Positions 39,085-50,183 of a stretch of 64,000 nt of DNA are shown here, one piece after another. Source of the DNA: Pseudomonas bijieensis (GTDB lineage: Bacteria > Pseudomonadota > Gammaproteobacteria > Pseudomonadales > Pseudomonadaceae); NCBI RefSeq assembly GCF_013347965.1, contig NZ_CP048810.1:5765501-5829500 (forward strand). Reading direction: 5' to 3'. Below the pieces are notes generated by a model. The model had not been told where the DNA came from, ran no database searches, and was given only the letters and a program-made list of their open reading frames with translations. The position numbers and the translations under genes are program-made. The first letter of the stretch is position 1. Every line of letters begins with the position of its first letter.

Positions 39085-40401
39085 ATGTCTTTTAACATCG
39101 GCCTTAGCGGTCTCTATGCAGCCAACAAACAGCTGGACGTGACCGGCAACAACATCGCCAACGTGGCGACCACCGGTTTCAAATCGTCCCGCGCGGAATT
39201 CGAAGACGTCTACTCGGCCACCAGGCTGGGCTCGGGCAGCAAGACCGTCGGCAACGGCGTGCGCCTGGCCAACGTTTCCCAGCAGTTCGGCCAGGGTGAC
39301 GTGAACAACACCGGCAACGTGCTGGACATGGGTATCCAGGGCCAGGGCTTCTTTGTCCTGAGCAACGACGGCTCCCTGAGCTACACCCGTGCCGGTACCT
39401 TCAAGACCGACAAGGAAGGCTACATCACCAACAGTGACGGCACTGCGCGCCTGCAGGGCTATGGCGTGGATGCCAACGGCAAGATCCAGAACGGCATCCT
39501 GACCGACCTGCGCATCGACACCTCCAACCTGCCGCCGACGGCCACCAGCCTGGTGTCCTCGACGATCAACCTGAACTCGACGGCGACGGCGATCACCGCG
39601 GCGTTCAATCCGGCCGACACGGCCACGTTCACCAAGCAGTTCACCACCCCGGTCTATGACACCCAGGGCAACCAGCACTCCATGGACCAGTACATGGTCA
39701 AGACTGCCGGCAACACCTGGAACGTCTATACCTTGATCGATGGTCGTAACCTGAACGGCACCGCGCCGACCACGACCGGTGCGAACGCTCCCATTCCTTC
39801 GACCATGAGCTTTGATTCGAGCGGCAAGCTGACTCAGGTCAGCACGCCGCCAGTGCCGCCTGCCACTACGCCGACCATCAACAGCGACCTGGTGTTGACT
39901 GGCTGGGTACCTGGCACCGTGACCAACGGCGTATGGGCCGCCAACGGCGCCGCGAGTGCACCCACTATCACGATTTCCATGGGCAACACCAGCCAGTACA
40001 ACGCCGATACCGCGCGCTCGATTCCGACCCAGAACGGCTACGCCACCGGCCAGATCACCAACCTGACCATCGACGGCAGCGGAGTATTGCTGGCCAACTT
40101 CAGCAACAACCAGACCAAGCCGATCGGTCAGCTCGCGCTCGCCAGCTTCACCAACGAGCAAGGTCTGCAGCCGGTAGGTGGTACCAGCTGGAAGGAAACC
40201 TTCGCCTCGGGTATCCCAGGCTACGATGCTCCGCAAACCGGCACCTTGGGTTCGATCGTCTCCAACGCCCTGGAAGAGTCCAACGTCAACCTGACCAACG
40301 AACTGGTCGAGTTGATCAAGGCCCAGAGCAACTACCAGGCGAACGCCAAGACCATCTCCACCCAGAGCACCATCATGCAGACCATCATTCAGATGGCTTG
40401 A
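39085..40401 (+). CDS. flgE: FlgE hook protein
   Basis: A 438-residue hook subunit. The N-terminal D0 helix reads FNIGLSGLYAANKQLDVTGNNIANVATTGFKSS, variable D1-D2 domains follow, and the C-terminal D0 reads NVNLTNELVELIKAQSNYQANAKTISTQ. AAAGGAG precedes the ATG. A terminator and REP elements follow, and the next gene is nrdA, so flgFGHIJKL are not adjacent in this genome. Confidence 0.95.
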   Translation: MSFNIGLSGLYAANKQLDVTGNNIANVATTGFKSSRAEFEDVYSATRLGSGSKTVGNGVRLANVSQQFGQGDVNNTGNVLDMGIQGQGFFVLSNDGSLSYTRAGTFKTDKEGYITNSDGTARLQGYGVDANGKIQNGILTDLRIDTSNLPPTATSLVSSTINLNSTATAITAAFNPADTATFTKQFTTPVYDTQGNQHSMDQYMVKTAGNTWNVYTLIDGRNLNGTAPTTTGANAPIPSTMSFDSSGKLTQVSTPPVPPATTPTINSDLVLTGWVPGTVTNGVWAANGAASAPTITISMGNTSQYNADTARSIPTQNGYATGQITNLTIDGSGVLLANFSNNQTKPIGQLALASFTNEQGLQPVGGTSWKETFASGIPGYDAPQTGTLGSIVSNALEESNVNLTNELVELIKAQSNYQANAKTISTQSTIMQTIIQMA

Positions 40402-40426
40402 TGTCAACGGTTGCTTGAAGCTGCAC

Positions 40427-40457
40427 AAAGAGCCCCTCGCAAGAGGGGCTTTTTTTG
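40427..40457 (+). terminator. flgBCDE operon terminator
   Basis: AGCCCCTC-GCAA-GAGGGGCT followed by seven T. Confidence 0.9.
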
Positions 40458-40530
40458 TGTGCGGCGATTTTTTTGGCGCCTGTCCCGGCCTCATCGCGAG
40501 CAGGCTCACAACAGGTGGGCGCATTCCAAT

Positions 40531-40620
40531 GTGGGAGCGGGCTTGCTCGCGAAAGCGGTGGGTCTGCTTGCGGCGATGATGAATGTGCCAACGCCTTCGC
40601 GAGCAAGCCCGCTCCCACAG
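40531..40620. repeat. REP palindrome pair (GTGGGAGCGGGCTTGCTCGCGA)
   Basis: Full inverted pair. A partial arm (CATCGCGAGCAGGCTCAC) lies just left at about 40493-40510. The 378 bases between flgE and nrdA hold only repeats and terminators. Confidence 0.85.
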
Positions 40621-40644
40621 TAGTGATGTGTACCGCCTGACCTT

Positions 40645-40669
40645 TGTGGGAACGAGCCTGCTCGCGATG
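40645..40669. repeat. Single REP arm
   Basis: TGTGGGAACGAGCCTGCTCG and a few more bases, with no inverted partner nearby. Confidence 0.75.
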
Positions 40670-40704
40670 AGCGCCGGGTCAGGCGCTGATTTCCTCCAGG
40701 CAAA

Positions 40705-40740
40705 AGAAAACCCCCGATAAACCAGCGGTCTATCGGGGGC
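40705..40740 (-). terminator. nrdA terminator
   Basis: On the minus strand CCCCCGATA / TATCGGGGG followed by TTTTCTTTT. Confidence 0.85.
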
Positions 40741-40779
40741 TTCTTCAGCGGGCGCTTTTTACACGCCCGCTCGCTCAGC

Positions 40780-43671
<2,892 letters not shown>

Positions 43672-44024
43672 GGGTGTCTCCACGTTCTTTATGTTTGTTT
43701 GGGCACCATCACGGTGCCCACCGTTCCGTCCTGAAGCACTACAACCGACTGGCGCCGGGCATAACAACTTCGGGACAGTAGGAAGCAGGCGTTTAATGCC
43801 GCTTCCATCCGAAGTTCTCAGGTTGCGAGCAGGGCTCGAAACCGGGTTGTCGGGGTGGCAGCAATTGACTGCAACACCCGTACCGTTTCGGTCGTTTTCG
43901 ACCTTGAAACAGCTGCCATCCGCAGGGGCGGTCTGGGCTTGGGGAAATACGGTGTTTCAGCTGGACAGAAGCAAGAAAAGCGCTTGAATTCTCTGTCCGA
44001 CTTGTGTTTGGTTTTTGGCCTGAA

Positions 44025-44040
44025 ACCCTACATGTAGGGT
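44025..44040. promoter_or_regulatory. Candidate NrdR box
   Basis: ACCCTACATGTAGGGT, a perfect 16-bp palindrome fitting the NrdR pattern ACACwATATATwGTGT at most conserved positions. NrdR boxes usually come in pairs three helical turns apart; I see no convincing second one. Followed by T6, so a terminator-like role is an alternative. Confidence 0.5.
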
Positions 44041-44097
44041 TTTTTACGCGGCGGGCTACAAGATAATGCGTTTTCGGGGGGTATGCAACGTACTACC

Positions 44098-44106
44098 TGT
44101 GGATAA
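44098..44106 (-). promoter_or_regulatory. DnaA box upstream of nrdA
   Basis: TGTGGATAA, the exact complement of the consensus TTATCCACA. DnaA regulates nrdAB in E. coli; in this genome the role is inferred. Confidence 0.5.
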
Positions 44107-44375
44107 GCCTGTGCGTAATTTGTGTGAGAAACCTGGAACTGCTCTGTAGGCCGCGACCTAGCTGGAGTGGACCTTTTTTCATCGGTTTCGACGATCAGAA
44201 AACAGCCCGGTGGTTTTTTGCGGGCGCGGACGTTACCACATAAAACCGACCCGATCGAAACACATTTGTCCGCTTGTTTTCTGTGCAGGTGACGTTTATA
44301 CAATCGGCCCGTGCATGAGTGTGTTTATCCTCCTTTAACATGACAAAAAGATGGGGGAGCGGTATCCGAAGCGGT

Positions 44376-44503
44376 CCCTTGTGGCGAGGGGATTTATCCC
44401 CGTTGGGCGGCGAAGCGGCCCAGAATTGGCGACCGTGCGGGTCAGACAGAACGCAGGGGGCCGCTCCGCGACCCAGCGGGGATAAATCCCCTCGCCACAA
44501 GGG
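44376..44503. repeat. REP palindrome pair, GTGGCGAGGGGATTTATCCCC type
   Basis: Perfect long arms starting CCCTTGTGGCGAGGGGATTT and ending with the complement, flanking about 75 bases. Confidence 0.85.
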
Positions 44504-44549
44504 GCGATGCTGATCCTTCCTTTTATATTCGCAGCAAGAGGGGCCCCCA

Positions 44550-45272
44550 GTGGAACAAGAAGCCTGGCAGATATTGATCGTCGAGGATGACCAGCGTCTG
44601 GCCGAGCTGACCCGGGAATACCTCGAAAGCAACGGACTGCGTGTCGCCATCGAAGGCGATGGCGCGGTGGCGGCCGCGCGGATCATCGCCGAGCAGCCGG
44701 ACCTGGTGGTCCTCGACCTGATGCTGCCCGGCGAAGACGGCCTGAGCATCTGTCGCAAGGTGCGCGAGCAGTATGATGGGCCGATCCTGATGCTCACAGC
44801 TCGTAGCGACGACACCGATCAGATCCAGGGCCTGGACCTGGGCGCCGATGATTACGTCTGCAAGCCGGTGCGCCCGCGCTTGCTGTTGGCGCGCATCCAG
44901 GCCTTGCTGCGGCGCAGTGAGCCGGAGCCGAGCGCCGCGCAAAAGCAGCGACGCCTGCAGTTCGGCCCACTGGTGGTCGATGATGCCCTGCGCGAGGCCT
45001 GGTTGCAGGGCAACGGTATCGAGCTGACCAGCGCTGAATTCGACCTGCTGTGGCTGTTGGTGTCCAATGCCGGGCGCATCCTGTCCCGGGAAGAAATCTT
45101 CACTGCCCTGCGCGGCATCGGGTATGACGGCCAGGACCGTTCCATCGATGTGCGCATTTCGCGCATCCGCCCCAAGATCGGCGACGACCCGGATCATCCA
45201 CGGCTGATCAAGACCATCCGCAGCAAAGGCTACCTGTTCGTTCCTGAAGCTTGCGTAGACCTGGCGCCGTGA
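44550..45272 (+). CDS. OmpR-family response regulator, RstA-like
   Basis: A 240-residue DNA-binding regulator. The receiver (1-120) has Asp56 in VLDLMLPGEDG and KP near 106. The winged helix (about 140-232) has LTSAEFDLLWLLVSNAGRILSREEI and DVRISRIRPKIGDD. It starts at GTG with AGAGGGG upstream. Its stop overlaps the kinase start (GTGA), so they form one operon. Confidence 0.92.
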   Translation: MEQEAWQILIVEDDQRLAELTREYLESNGLRVAIEGDGAVAAARIIAEQPDLVVLDLMLPGEDGLSICRKVREQYDGPILMLTARSDDTDQIQGLDLGADDYVCKPVRPRLLLARIQALLRRSEPEPSAAQKQRRLQFGPLVVDDALREAWLQGNGIELTSAEFDLLWLLVSNAGRILSREEIFTALRGIGYDGQDRSIDVRISRIRPKIGDDPDHPRLIKTIRSKGYLFVPEACVDLAP

Positions 45273-46879
45273 ATTCGATCTTCCTGCGCATTTATGGCGG
45301 CATGTGCGCGGCACTGGTGCTGGTGGCGGTGCTCGGCGTACTGGCCCTGCACTTGCTCAACCAGACCCGCAGTGAGCAATACCGCGAGCGCCTGGCCCAC
45401 GGCACGTTTTCGCTGATGGCTGACAACCTGCGGCCGATGAACGACACCGAACGGCGGCGAGCCTTGGCGGTGTGGGAGCGCCTGCTGGGCATCCCCCTGG
45501 CGTTGCAGACCTTCGCCCAGACCGACCTCGATCTCGGGCAGCGCACCCGCGTATTACGCGGCCAGGCCTTGGTGGAACAGACCGGGCCGCATGCGGCGAA
45601 GGTCTATCGGCTGGTCAGCGATGGCGAGCAACTGATGCTGGTGGGGGAAGTCCAGCAGATCAGCGAACAACTGGCCCGTGCGACTATTTACCTGCTGGCC
45701 GACGAATTGGTGCGCTACCCGGTGGGTGAGCAGCCCGAACGGCTCGCGCAACTCAAGGAGGAAAAAGGCTTCGGTTTCGACTTGCGACTGATGACCGTCG
45801 TACAGGCGGACATGGACGAAGACCAGCGCCGTCGGGTGTCCGAGGGCGATACGGTGATGGCGCTGGGCAAGGGTGGCGACTCCATCCGGGTATTCGCCGG
45901 CATGGTCGGCACGCCATGGGTGCTGGAGATCGGTCCGCTGTACCAGATGAACCCTTATCCGCCGCAATGGCTGGTGCTGATCGCGGCGCTGGGGTTGAGC
46001 CTGATCGGATTGATCGTCTACCTGTTGGTGCGTCAACTGGAGCGGCGCTTGCGTGGCCTGGAGTCAGCCGCCACCCAGATCGCCCAGGGCAGCCTGGAAA
46101 CCCGGGTGCCGGCCCGCGGTGCCGATTCGGTCGGGCGACTGGCCGCGGCCTTCAACGGCATGGCCGAGCACTTGCAGCAACTGTTGGCGATTCAGCGGGA
46201 GCTGGTGCGCGCGGTGTCCCACGAATTGCGCACGCCGGTGGCGCGCCTGCGCTTCGGCCTGGAAATGCTCGGCAGCGCCACCACGCCCCAGGCCCGGGAC
46301 AAGTACCTGGCGGGCATGGACCACGACATCGAGGACCTGGATCGGCTGGTGGACGAAATGCTCACCTACGCGCGCCTGGAACAAGGCTCACCGGCCTTGA
46401 ATTTCCAACGGGTGGATCTGGACGCGCTGGTCAATCAAGTGATCGATGAGCTGGGGCCGTTGCGGGCCGGAATCACGGTCGAGCGCGGTCTATGCCTGTC
46501 GGCCGCCGATTGCGACGGCGCCTGGGTCGAGGCCGAACCGCGCTTCCTGCATCGCGCCCTGCAGAACCTGGTGGGCAATGCCATGCGCCACGCCAATTCC
46601 CGGGTCACCGTCAGTTACCAGGTGGGCCAGTTGCGCTGTCGGGTGGACGTGGAAGACGACGGGCCCGGCGTGCCGGAAGCGGCCTGGGAACGGATCTTCA
46701 AACCCTTCCTGCGCCTGGACGACAGCCGCGCCCGGGCTTCGGGCGGCCATGGGCTGGGGCTGTCGATCGTGCGGCGAATCATCCACTGGCACGATGGTCG
46801 GGCGCTGATCGGCAAGAGCAAGAGCCTGGGCGGGGCCTGTTTCAGCTTGAGTTGGCCGAGGCATCAGGACCGGTCTTGA
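45269..46879 (+). CDS. Membrane sensor histidine kinase, RstB-like
   Basis: A 536-residue inner-membrane kinase. It has an N-terminal transmembrane helix (about 8-30), a periplasmic sensor of about 200 residues, a second helix (about 232-252), and a HAMP domain (RLRGLESAATQIAQGSLETRVPARGADSVG). The H-box is AVSHELRTPVARLRF, and the HATPase domain has N-box LQNLVGNAMRHA, DDGPGVPE and GHGLGLSIVRRI. GTG start. The signal is not known from sequence. Confidence 0.92.
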   Translation: MNSIFLRIYGGMCAALVLVAVLGVLALHLLNQTRSEQYRERLAHGTFSLMADNLRPMNDTERRRALAVWERLLGIPLALQTFAQTDLDLGQRTRVLRGQALVEQTGPHAAKVYRLVSDGEQLMLVGEVQQISEQLARATIYLLADELVRYPVGEQPERLAQLKEEKGFGFDLRLMTVVQADMDEDQRRRVSEGDTVMALGKGGDSIRVFAGMVGTPWVLEIGPLYQMNPYPPQWLVLIAALGLSLIGLIVYLLVRQLERRLRGLESAATQIAQGSLETRVPARGADSVGRLAAAFNGMAEHLQQLLAIQRELVRAVSHELRTPVARLRFGLEMLGSATTPQARDKYLAGMDHDIEDLDRLVDEMLTYARLEQGSPALNFQRVDLDALVNQVIDELGPLRAGITVERGLCLSAADCDGAWVEAEPRFLHRALQNLVGNAMRHANSRVTVSYQVGQLRCRVDVEDDGPGVPEAAWERIFKPFLRLDDSRARASGGHGLGLSIVRRIIHWHDGRALIGKSKSLGGACFSLSWPRHQDRS

Positions 46880-46894
46880 GAGATGTGGCGACCC

Positions 46895-46916
46895 CATCGC
46901 GAGCCTGCTCGCGATG
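46895..46916. repeat. Decayed REP hairpin between convergent genes
   Basis: CATCGCGAGC / GCTCGCGATG with a 2-base loop, a shortened relative of the GTGGGAGCGAGC family. It may help terminate the two convergent transcripts. Confidence 0.6.
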
Positions 46917-46940
46917 AGGCCCTTCCAAACACCACAAATC

Positions 46941-47675
46941 TCAGGCCTTGATCCCCACCAGGCTCAATAGCTGCCCATCCTTCACCCCAAACCGCGCCTG
47001 CAATTCACTGCCATGGCGCCACTCCGCCGACAGGTCCGTCAGCAAGCGCAGGCGCACCTGCCCATCGTGTGTCCAGTCCAGCACTTCGGCATGCTCGAAA
47101 TAAAAGCGCTGCCTGACGATGGGATACAGCGCCTTGAACAGGCTTTCCTTCACTGAAAAGGTCAGGGTCACCAGTAAGGCCCGCTCATCGCGCGTGAGCT
47201 GGGCCATACGCTGCAACTCTGGCGATGTGAGGATTTCACCGGCCAGGCGTTCGGCGCGCTCGGGGTCGAGCAGGTTCTCCACGTCCATGCCCAGCCCCTG
47301 CCAGTGTTCTTTTCTCGCGACGATTGCCGCTGCACGGCCAGTGCTGTGGGTGATCGAACCACTGACGTGAGCAGGCCACACCGGGGCACGGTCTTCGCCG
47401 ATGGCCGGCACGCAGGTTTGACCGTCGAGCCTCTGCAAAGCCGCCCGGGCACAGATCCGCCCGGCCAGGAATTCTGCCTGGCGCTTGGCTACCGAGCGCT
47501 GGATGCTTGCCGGTGGCTCGATGGCACTGTTAGGGAAGTCGGCGCCCACCAGCAACAACGGGTCGAAGCGGGTGCTCAGCAGCACTGTTCCGGGCAGGGC
47601 ATCGGGCAGGAGCCAATGTTCATCCAAAGGCGAGCAGCAGGCGGGCAGGGCGGGGAGTGTATTCATGCCGGGCAT
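46941..47675 (-). CDS. pcpS: 4'-phosphopantetheinyl transferase (PcpS)
   Basis: A 244-residue Sfp/EntD-type enzyme that attaches the phosphopantetheine arm to acyl and peptidyl carrier proteins; in P. aeruginosa PcpS serves both fatty-acid and siderophore synthesis. Motifs: EDRAPVWPAHVSGSITHS, GLGMDVENLL (Mg2+-binding Asp and Glu) and FSVKESLFKALYP (W/FxxKEAxxK type). It aligns almost end to end with PcpS. An internal ATG at 47666 is an equally plausible start; neither has a clear ribosome-binding site. Confidence 0.94.
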   Translation of the reverse strand: MPGMNTLPALPACCSPLDEHWLLPDALPGTVLLSTRFDPLLLVGADFPNSAIEPPASIQRSVAKRQAEFLAGRICARAALQRLDGQTCVPAIGEDRAPVWPAHVSGSITHSTGRAAAIVARKEHWQGLGMDVENLLDPERAERLAGEILTSPELQRMAQLTRDERALLVTLTFSVKESLFKALYPIVRQRFYFEHAEVLDWTHDGQVRLRLLTDLSAEWRHGSELQARFGVKDGQLLSLVGIKA

Positions 47676-47737
47676 TTTGCCGGGTTGGCTTGAGGCTGGG
47701 TAGTGGCGTGGTTGTTATGTGGGGCATGGCTGGCTTT

Positions 47738-47858
47738 TGTGGCGAGGGAGCTTGCTGTGGGAGCAAGGCTTGCCCGCGATGAAGGCGATGTGGTCCTCCA
47801 GAAATCGAGTCGCCTGGGTCGCGAGCAAGCTTTGCTCCCACAATCCCCTCGCCACAGG
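47738..47858. repeat. Nested REP elements of two types
   Basis: A GTGGGAGCAAGGCTTGCCCGCG...GCTTTGCTCCCAC pair sits inside an outer GTGGCGAGGG...CCCCTCGCCAC pair. Confidence 0.8.
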
Positions 47859-47867
47859 AGGGATGTA

Positions 47868-48656
47868 TCAGAAGATTTTCTTGAAGAATTTCTGCATATC
47901 CGCCCACGACTTCTCATCGGCTTCTTTGTTGTAGCCGATGTCCGGTCCGCCATGTTCGCCGTGGCTCAACCGGTCGGCGTCGGGGTTGCTGAAACCGTGC
48001 TTGGCGCCTTCGAGGCTGACGAATTTATAGTCGGCACCGGCCTTGTCCATCTCGCTCTTGAACGCAGTGACGTTGTCCTGGGTGACCATGCTGTCCAGGG
48101 CTCCATGCTCGACCAGCACCTTGGCCTTGACGCTGCCCGGCGTTGCCGGGGTGTTGGTCACCAGCGCACCGTGGAAGCTCACTACGCCGGCCAGCGGCAC
48201 GCCTTGGCGCGCTGCATCGAGTACTACCTTGCCTCCGAAGCAGTAGCCGATGGCGGCGAGTTTGTCCGGATCGGTCTGGGGCTGTTTCTTCAGCAGGTCC
48301 AATCCGGCCTGGAAACGGGCGCTGGCCGCCTTGCTGTCCTTGAGCGCCGCTTGCATGAAGGCCATGGCGTCCTTGGGATGCTCGGTGTTCTTGCCGTCGC
48401 CGTACATGTCGATGGCCAGGGCGCTGTAGCCCAGGCCCGCGAGGTCACGGGCGCGGCGCTTGGCGTAGTCGTTGAGCCCCCACCATTCATGCACCACTAC
48501 CACACCTGGGCGCGGGCCTTTGACGGCGTCGTCATAGGCGTAATAACCGATCAGCTTGGTGCCGTCGGCGCTGGTGTAGGGGATTTCCTGGGTCTGGATG
48601 GCGGCGAGGCTCGCACCGCTAAAGGCCAGAAGTACAACTGCAAGCAGCCTGCGCAT
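47868..48656 (-). CDS. Dienelactone hydrolase family protein, exported
   Basis: A 262-residue alpha/beta hydrolase with an N-terminal signal peptide (LLAVVLLAFSGASLA). The nucleophile elbow GYCFGG supplies a catalytic Cys, and GALDSMV and KHGFSNPDA supply the Asp and His. A periplasmic DLH-type hydrolase next to oprH; the substrate is unknown. GGAGATCC precedes the ATG. Divergent from oprH, sharing a 143-base region that holds the PhoP boxes. Confidence 0.92.
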   Translation of the reverse strand: MRRLLAVVLLAFSGASLAAIQTQEIPYTSADGTKLIGYYAYDDAVKGPRPGVVVVHEWWGLNDYAKRRARDLAGLGYSALAIDMYGDGKNTEHPKDAMAFMQAALKDSKAASARFQAGLDLLKKQPQTDPDKLAAIGYCFGGKVVLDAARQGVPLAGVVSFHGALVTNTPATPGSVKAKVLVEHGALDSMVTQDNVTAFKSEMDKAGADYKFVSLEGAKHGFSNPDADRLSHGEHGGPDIGYNKEADEKSWADMQKFFKKIF

Positions 48657-48699
48657 GATGGATCTCCTTAAAAAATGGTTCGCTCAGATTAGCCGATTC

Positions 48700-48737
48700 A
48701 TTCAGCGCAGGTTCAGAGAACGTTCAAGGGGTGTTCA
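48700..48737 (+). promoter_or_regulatory. Four-copy PhoP-box array upstream of oprH
   Basis: ATTCA/GTTCA repeats begin at 48700, 48711, 48722 and 48733, an exact 11-base period, as in the PhoP direct-repeat box ((T/G)GTTTA-N5-(T/G)GTTTA). They end 62 bases before the oprH start. Confidence 0.75.
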
Positions 48738-48799
48738 GGGACCGCTGGTTAACGTGACAGCGACTTCACACACCACCCACGTTGCAAAGGAACTTGATC

Positions 48800-49399
48800 A
48801 TGACTGCTATGAAAAAACTGCTGTTGGCTTTCACCGTGCTGGGTGCCACTGCCATGGCCCACGCCGATGACAACTTCGCCAGCCTGACCCTTGGCCAGAC
48901 CAGCGACAAAGTCAAGAAATCCAACGCCTTGGACAGCGCCCTGAACAACCCCAACGCCGACGGCGTCATCGGCAAGGACACCACGTATGGCCTGCGACTG
49001 GGCAAGCAAAACGACCAGGGCCGCTACTACGCCACCTACGACAACGTCTCGGGCACCCACAACGGCATCAAGTTGCGCCAGGAAAACCTGCTGGGCAGCT
49101 ACGATGTGTTCTATCCGGTCACCAGCAGCACCAAACTGTTCGGCGGCGGCACGGCGGGCCTGACCAAGCTGACCCAGGACTCTCCCGGCTACAGTCGCGA
49201 CAGCGACATCGGCTACGCGGTGGGCCTGCAAGGGGGCGTCCTGCAACAAATTTCGCAAAACACCTCGGTTGAACTGGGTTACCGTTACCTGCGCAGCAAC
49301 GCCAGCACCGAGATGAGCCCGCACGGCGGCGACAAGGTCGGCTCGCTGGACCTGACCAGCAGCGCCCAGACGTACCTGTCCGCCAACTACACGTTCTAA
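48800..49399 (+). CDS. oprH: OprH outer-membrane protein
   Basis: A 199-residue eight-strand barrel that stabilises lipopolysaccharide when Mg2+ is low. The signal peptide ends near AMAHA, and the mature part matches P. aeruginosa OprH over its length (GRYYATYDNVSGT, LRQENLLGSYDVFYPV, RDSDIGYAVGLQGG, YRYLRSNASTEMSPHGGDK) and ends in Phe. The ATG at 48800 with AAGGA is chosen over the TTG at 48782. It is followed by phoP-phoQ, as in P. aeruginosa. Confidence 0.95.
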   Translation: MTAMKKLLLAFTVLGATAMAHADDNFASLTLGQTSDKVKKSNALDSALNNPNADGVIGKDTTYGLRLGKQNDQGRYYATYDNVSGTHNGIKLRQENLLGSYDVFYPVTSSTKLFGGGTAGLTKLTQDSPGYSRDSDIGYAVGLQGGVLQQISQNTSVELGYRYLRSNASTEMSPHGGDKVGSLDLTSSAQTYLSANYTF

Positions 49400-49422
49400 G
49401 CGGTCGATGGTGAGCGTATCCA

Positions 49423-49448
49423 GCCGGATCGGTCGAAGACGATCCGGC
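49423..49448 (+). terminator. Hairpin between oprH and phoP
   Basis: A 9-bp perfect stem GCCGGATCG / CGATCCGGC with no T-run. Probably an attenuating hairpin that lets some transcription pass from oprH into phoPQ. Confidence 0.5.
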
Positions 49449-49505
49449 GCCTTTCGTTGAGGTGCGTGGTGCTGGATTGTTTGATTTTGCCTGTGGAGAG
49501 GCTCC

Positions 49506-50183
49506 ATGAAATTACTGGTCGTCGAAGACGAAGCGCTGTTGCGTCATCACCTGCAAACCCGTCTTAGCGACAGCGGCCATGTGGTGCAGGCCGTGGCCAA
49601 TGCCGAAGAGGCCTTGTACCAGGTCCGCGAGTTCAACCATGACCTGGCGGTGATCGACCTGGGCCTGCCGGGCATCAGCGGGCTGGAACTGATCCGCCGG
49701 CTGCGCTCCCAGGACAAGACGTTTCCGATCCTGATCCTGACCGCCCGCGGCAACTGGCAGGACAAGGTCGAAGGCCTGGCCGCCGGCGCCGATGACTACG
49801 TGGTCAAGCCGTTCCAGTTCGAAGAGCTGGAGGCCCGCCTGAATGCCCTGCTGCGTCGCTCCAGCGGCTTCACCCAGTCGACCATCGTGGCTGGCCCGCT
49901 GTTGCTCGACCTCAATCGCAAGCAGGCGTCCCTGGGCGACGAGCCGCTGGCGCTGACCGCCTACGAATACCGAATCCTTGAATACCTGATGCGTCATCAC
50001 CAGCAGGTGGTCGCCAAGGATCGCTTGATGGAACAGCTTTATCCCGATGACGATGAGCGCGATCCCAATGTCATCGAAGTGCTGGTCGGGCGCCTGCGCC
50101 GCAAGCTGGAAGCCCCCGCCGGCTTCAAACCCATCGACACCGTGCGCGGCCTGGGCTACCTGTTCAACGAGCGCTGCCAGTGA
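49506..50183 (+). CDS. phoP: PhoP response regulator
   Basis: A 225-residue OmpR-type regulator responding to low Mg2+ and cationic peptides. The receiver has Asp51 in AVIDLGLPG, and the winged helix follows with LTAYEYRILEYLM and DPNVIEVLVGRLRRKLE. GGAGAGG precedes the ATG. The stop overlaps the phoQ GTG. Confidence 0.95.
   Translation: MKLLVVEDEALLRHHLQTRLSDSGHVVQAVANAEEALYQVREFNHDLAVIDLGLPGISGLELIRRLRSQDKTFPILILTARGNWQDKVEGLAAGADDYVVKPFQFEELEARLNALLRRSSGFTQSTIVAGPLLLDLNRKQASLGDEPLALTAYEYRILEYLMRHHQQVVAKDRLMEQLYPDDDERDPNVIEVLVGRLRRKLEAPAGFKPIDTVRGLGYLFNERCQ

Larger units (their letters stand above)
43672..44375. promoter_or_regulatory. nrdA upstream control region
   Basis: About 700 bases without a gene between nrdA and a REP element. 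They contain a candidate NrdR box (44025-44040) and a perfect DnaA box (44098-44106), reported separately. The long distance to the nrdA start (over 350 bases) implies a long leader or further promoters nearer the gene. Confidence 0.5.

Noticed and set aside
44022..44046. Intrinsic terminator at the ACCCTACATGTAGGGT palindrome
   Set aside because: There is a T-run, but no gene ends nearby and the palindrome has no loop; an operator (NrdR-like) fits better.
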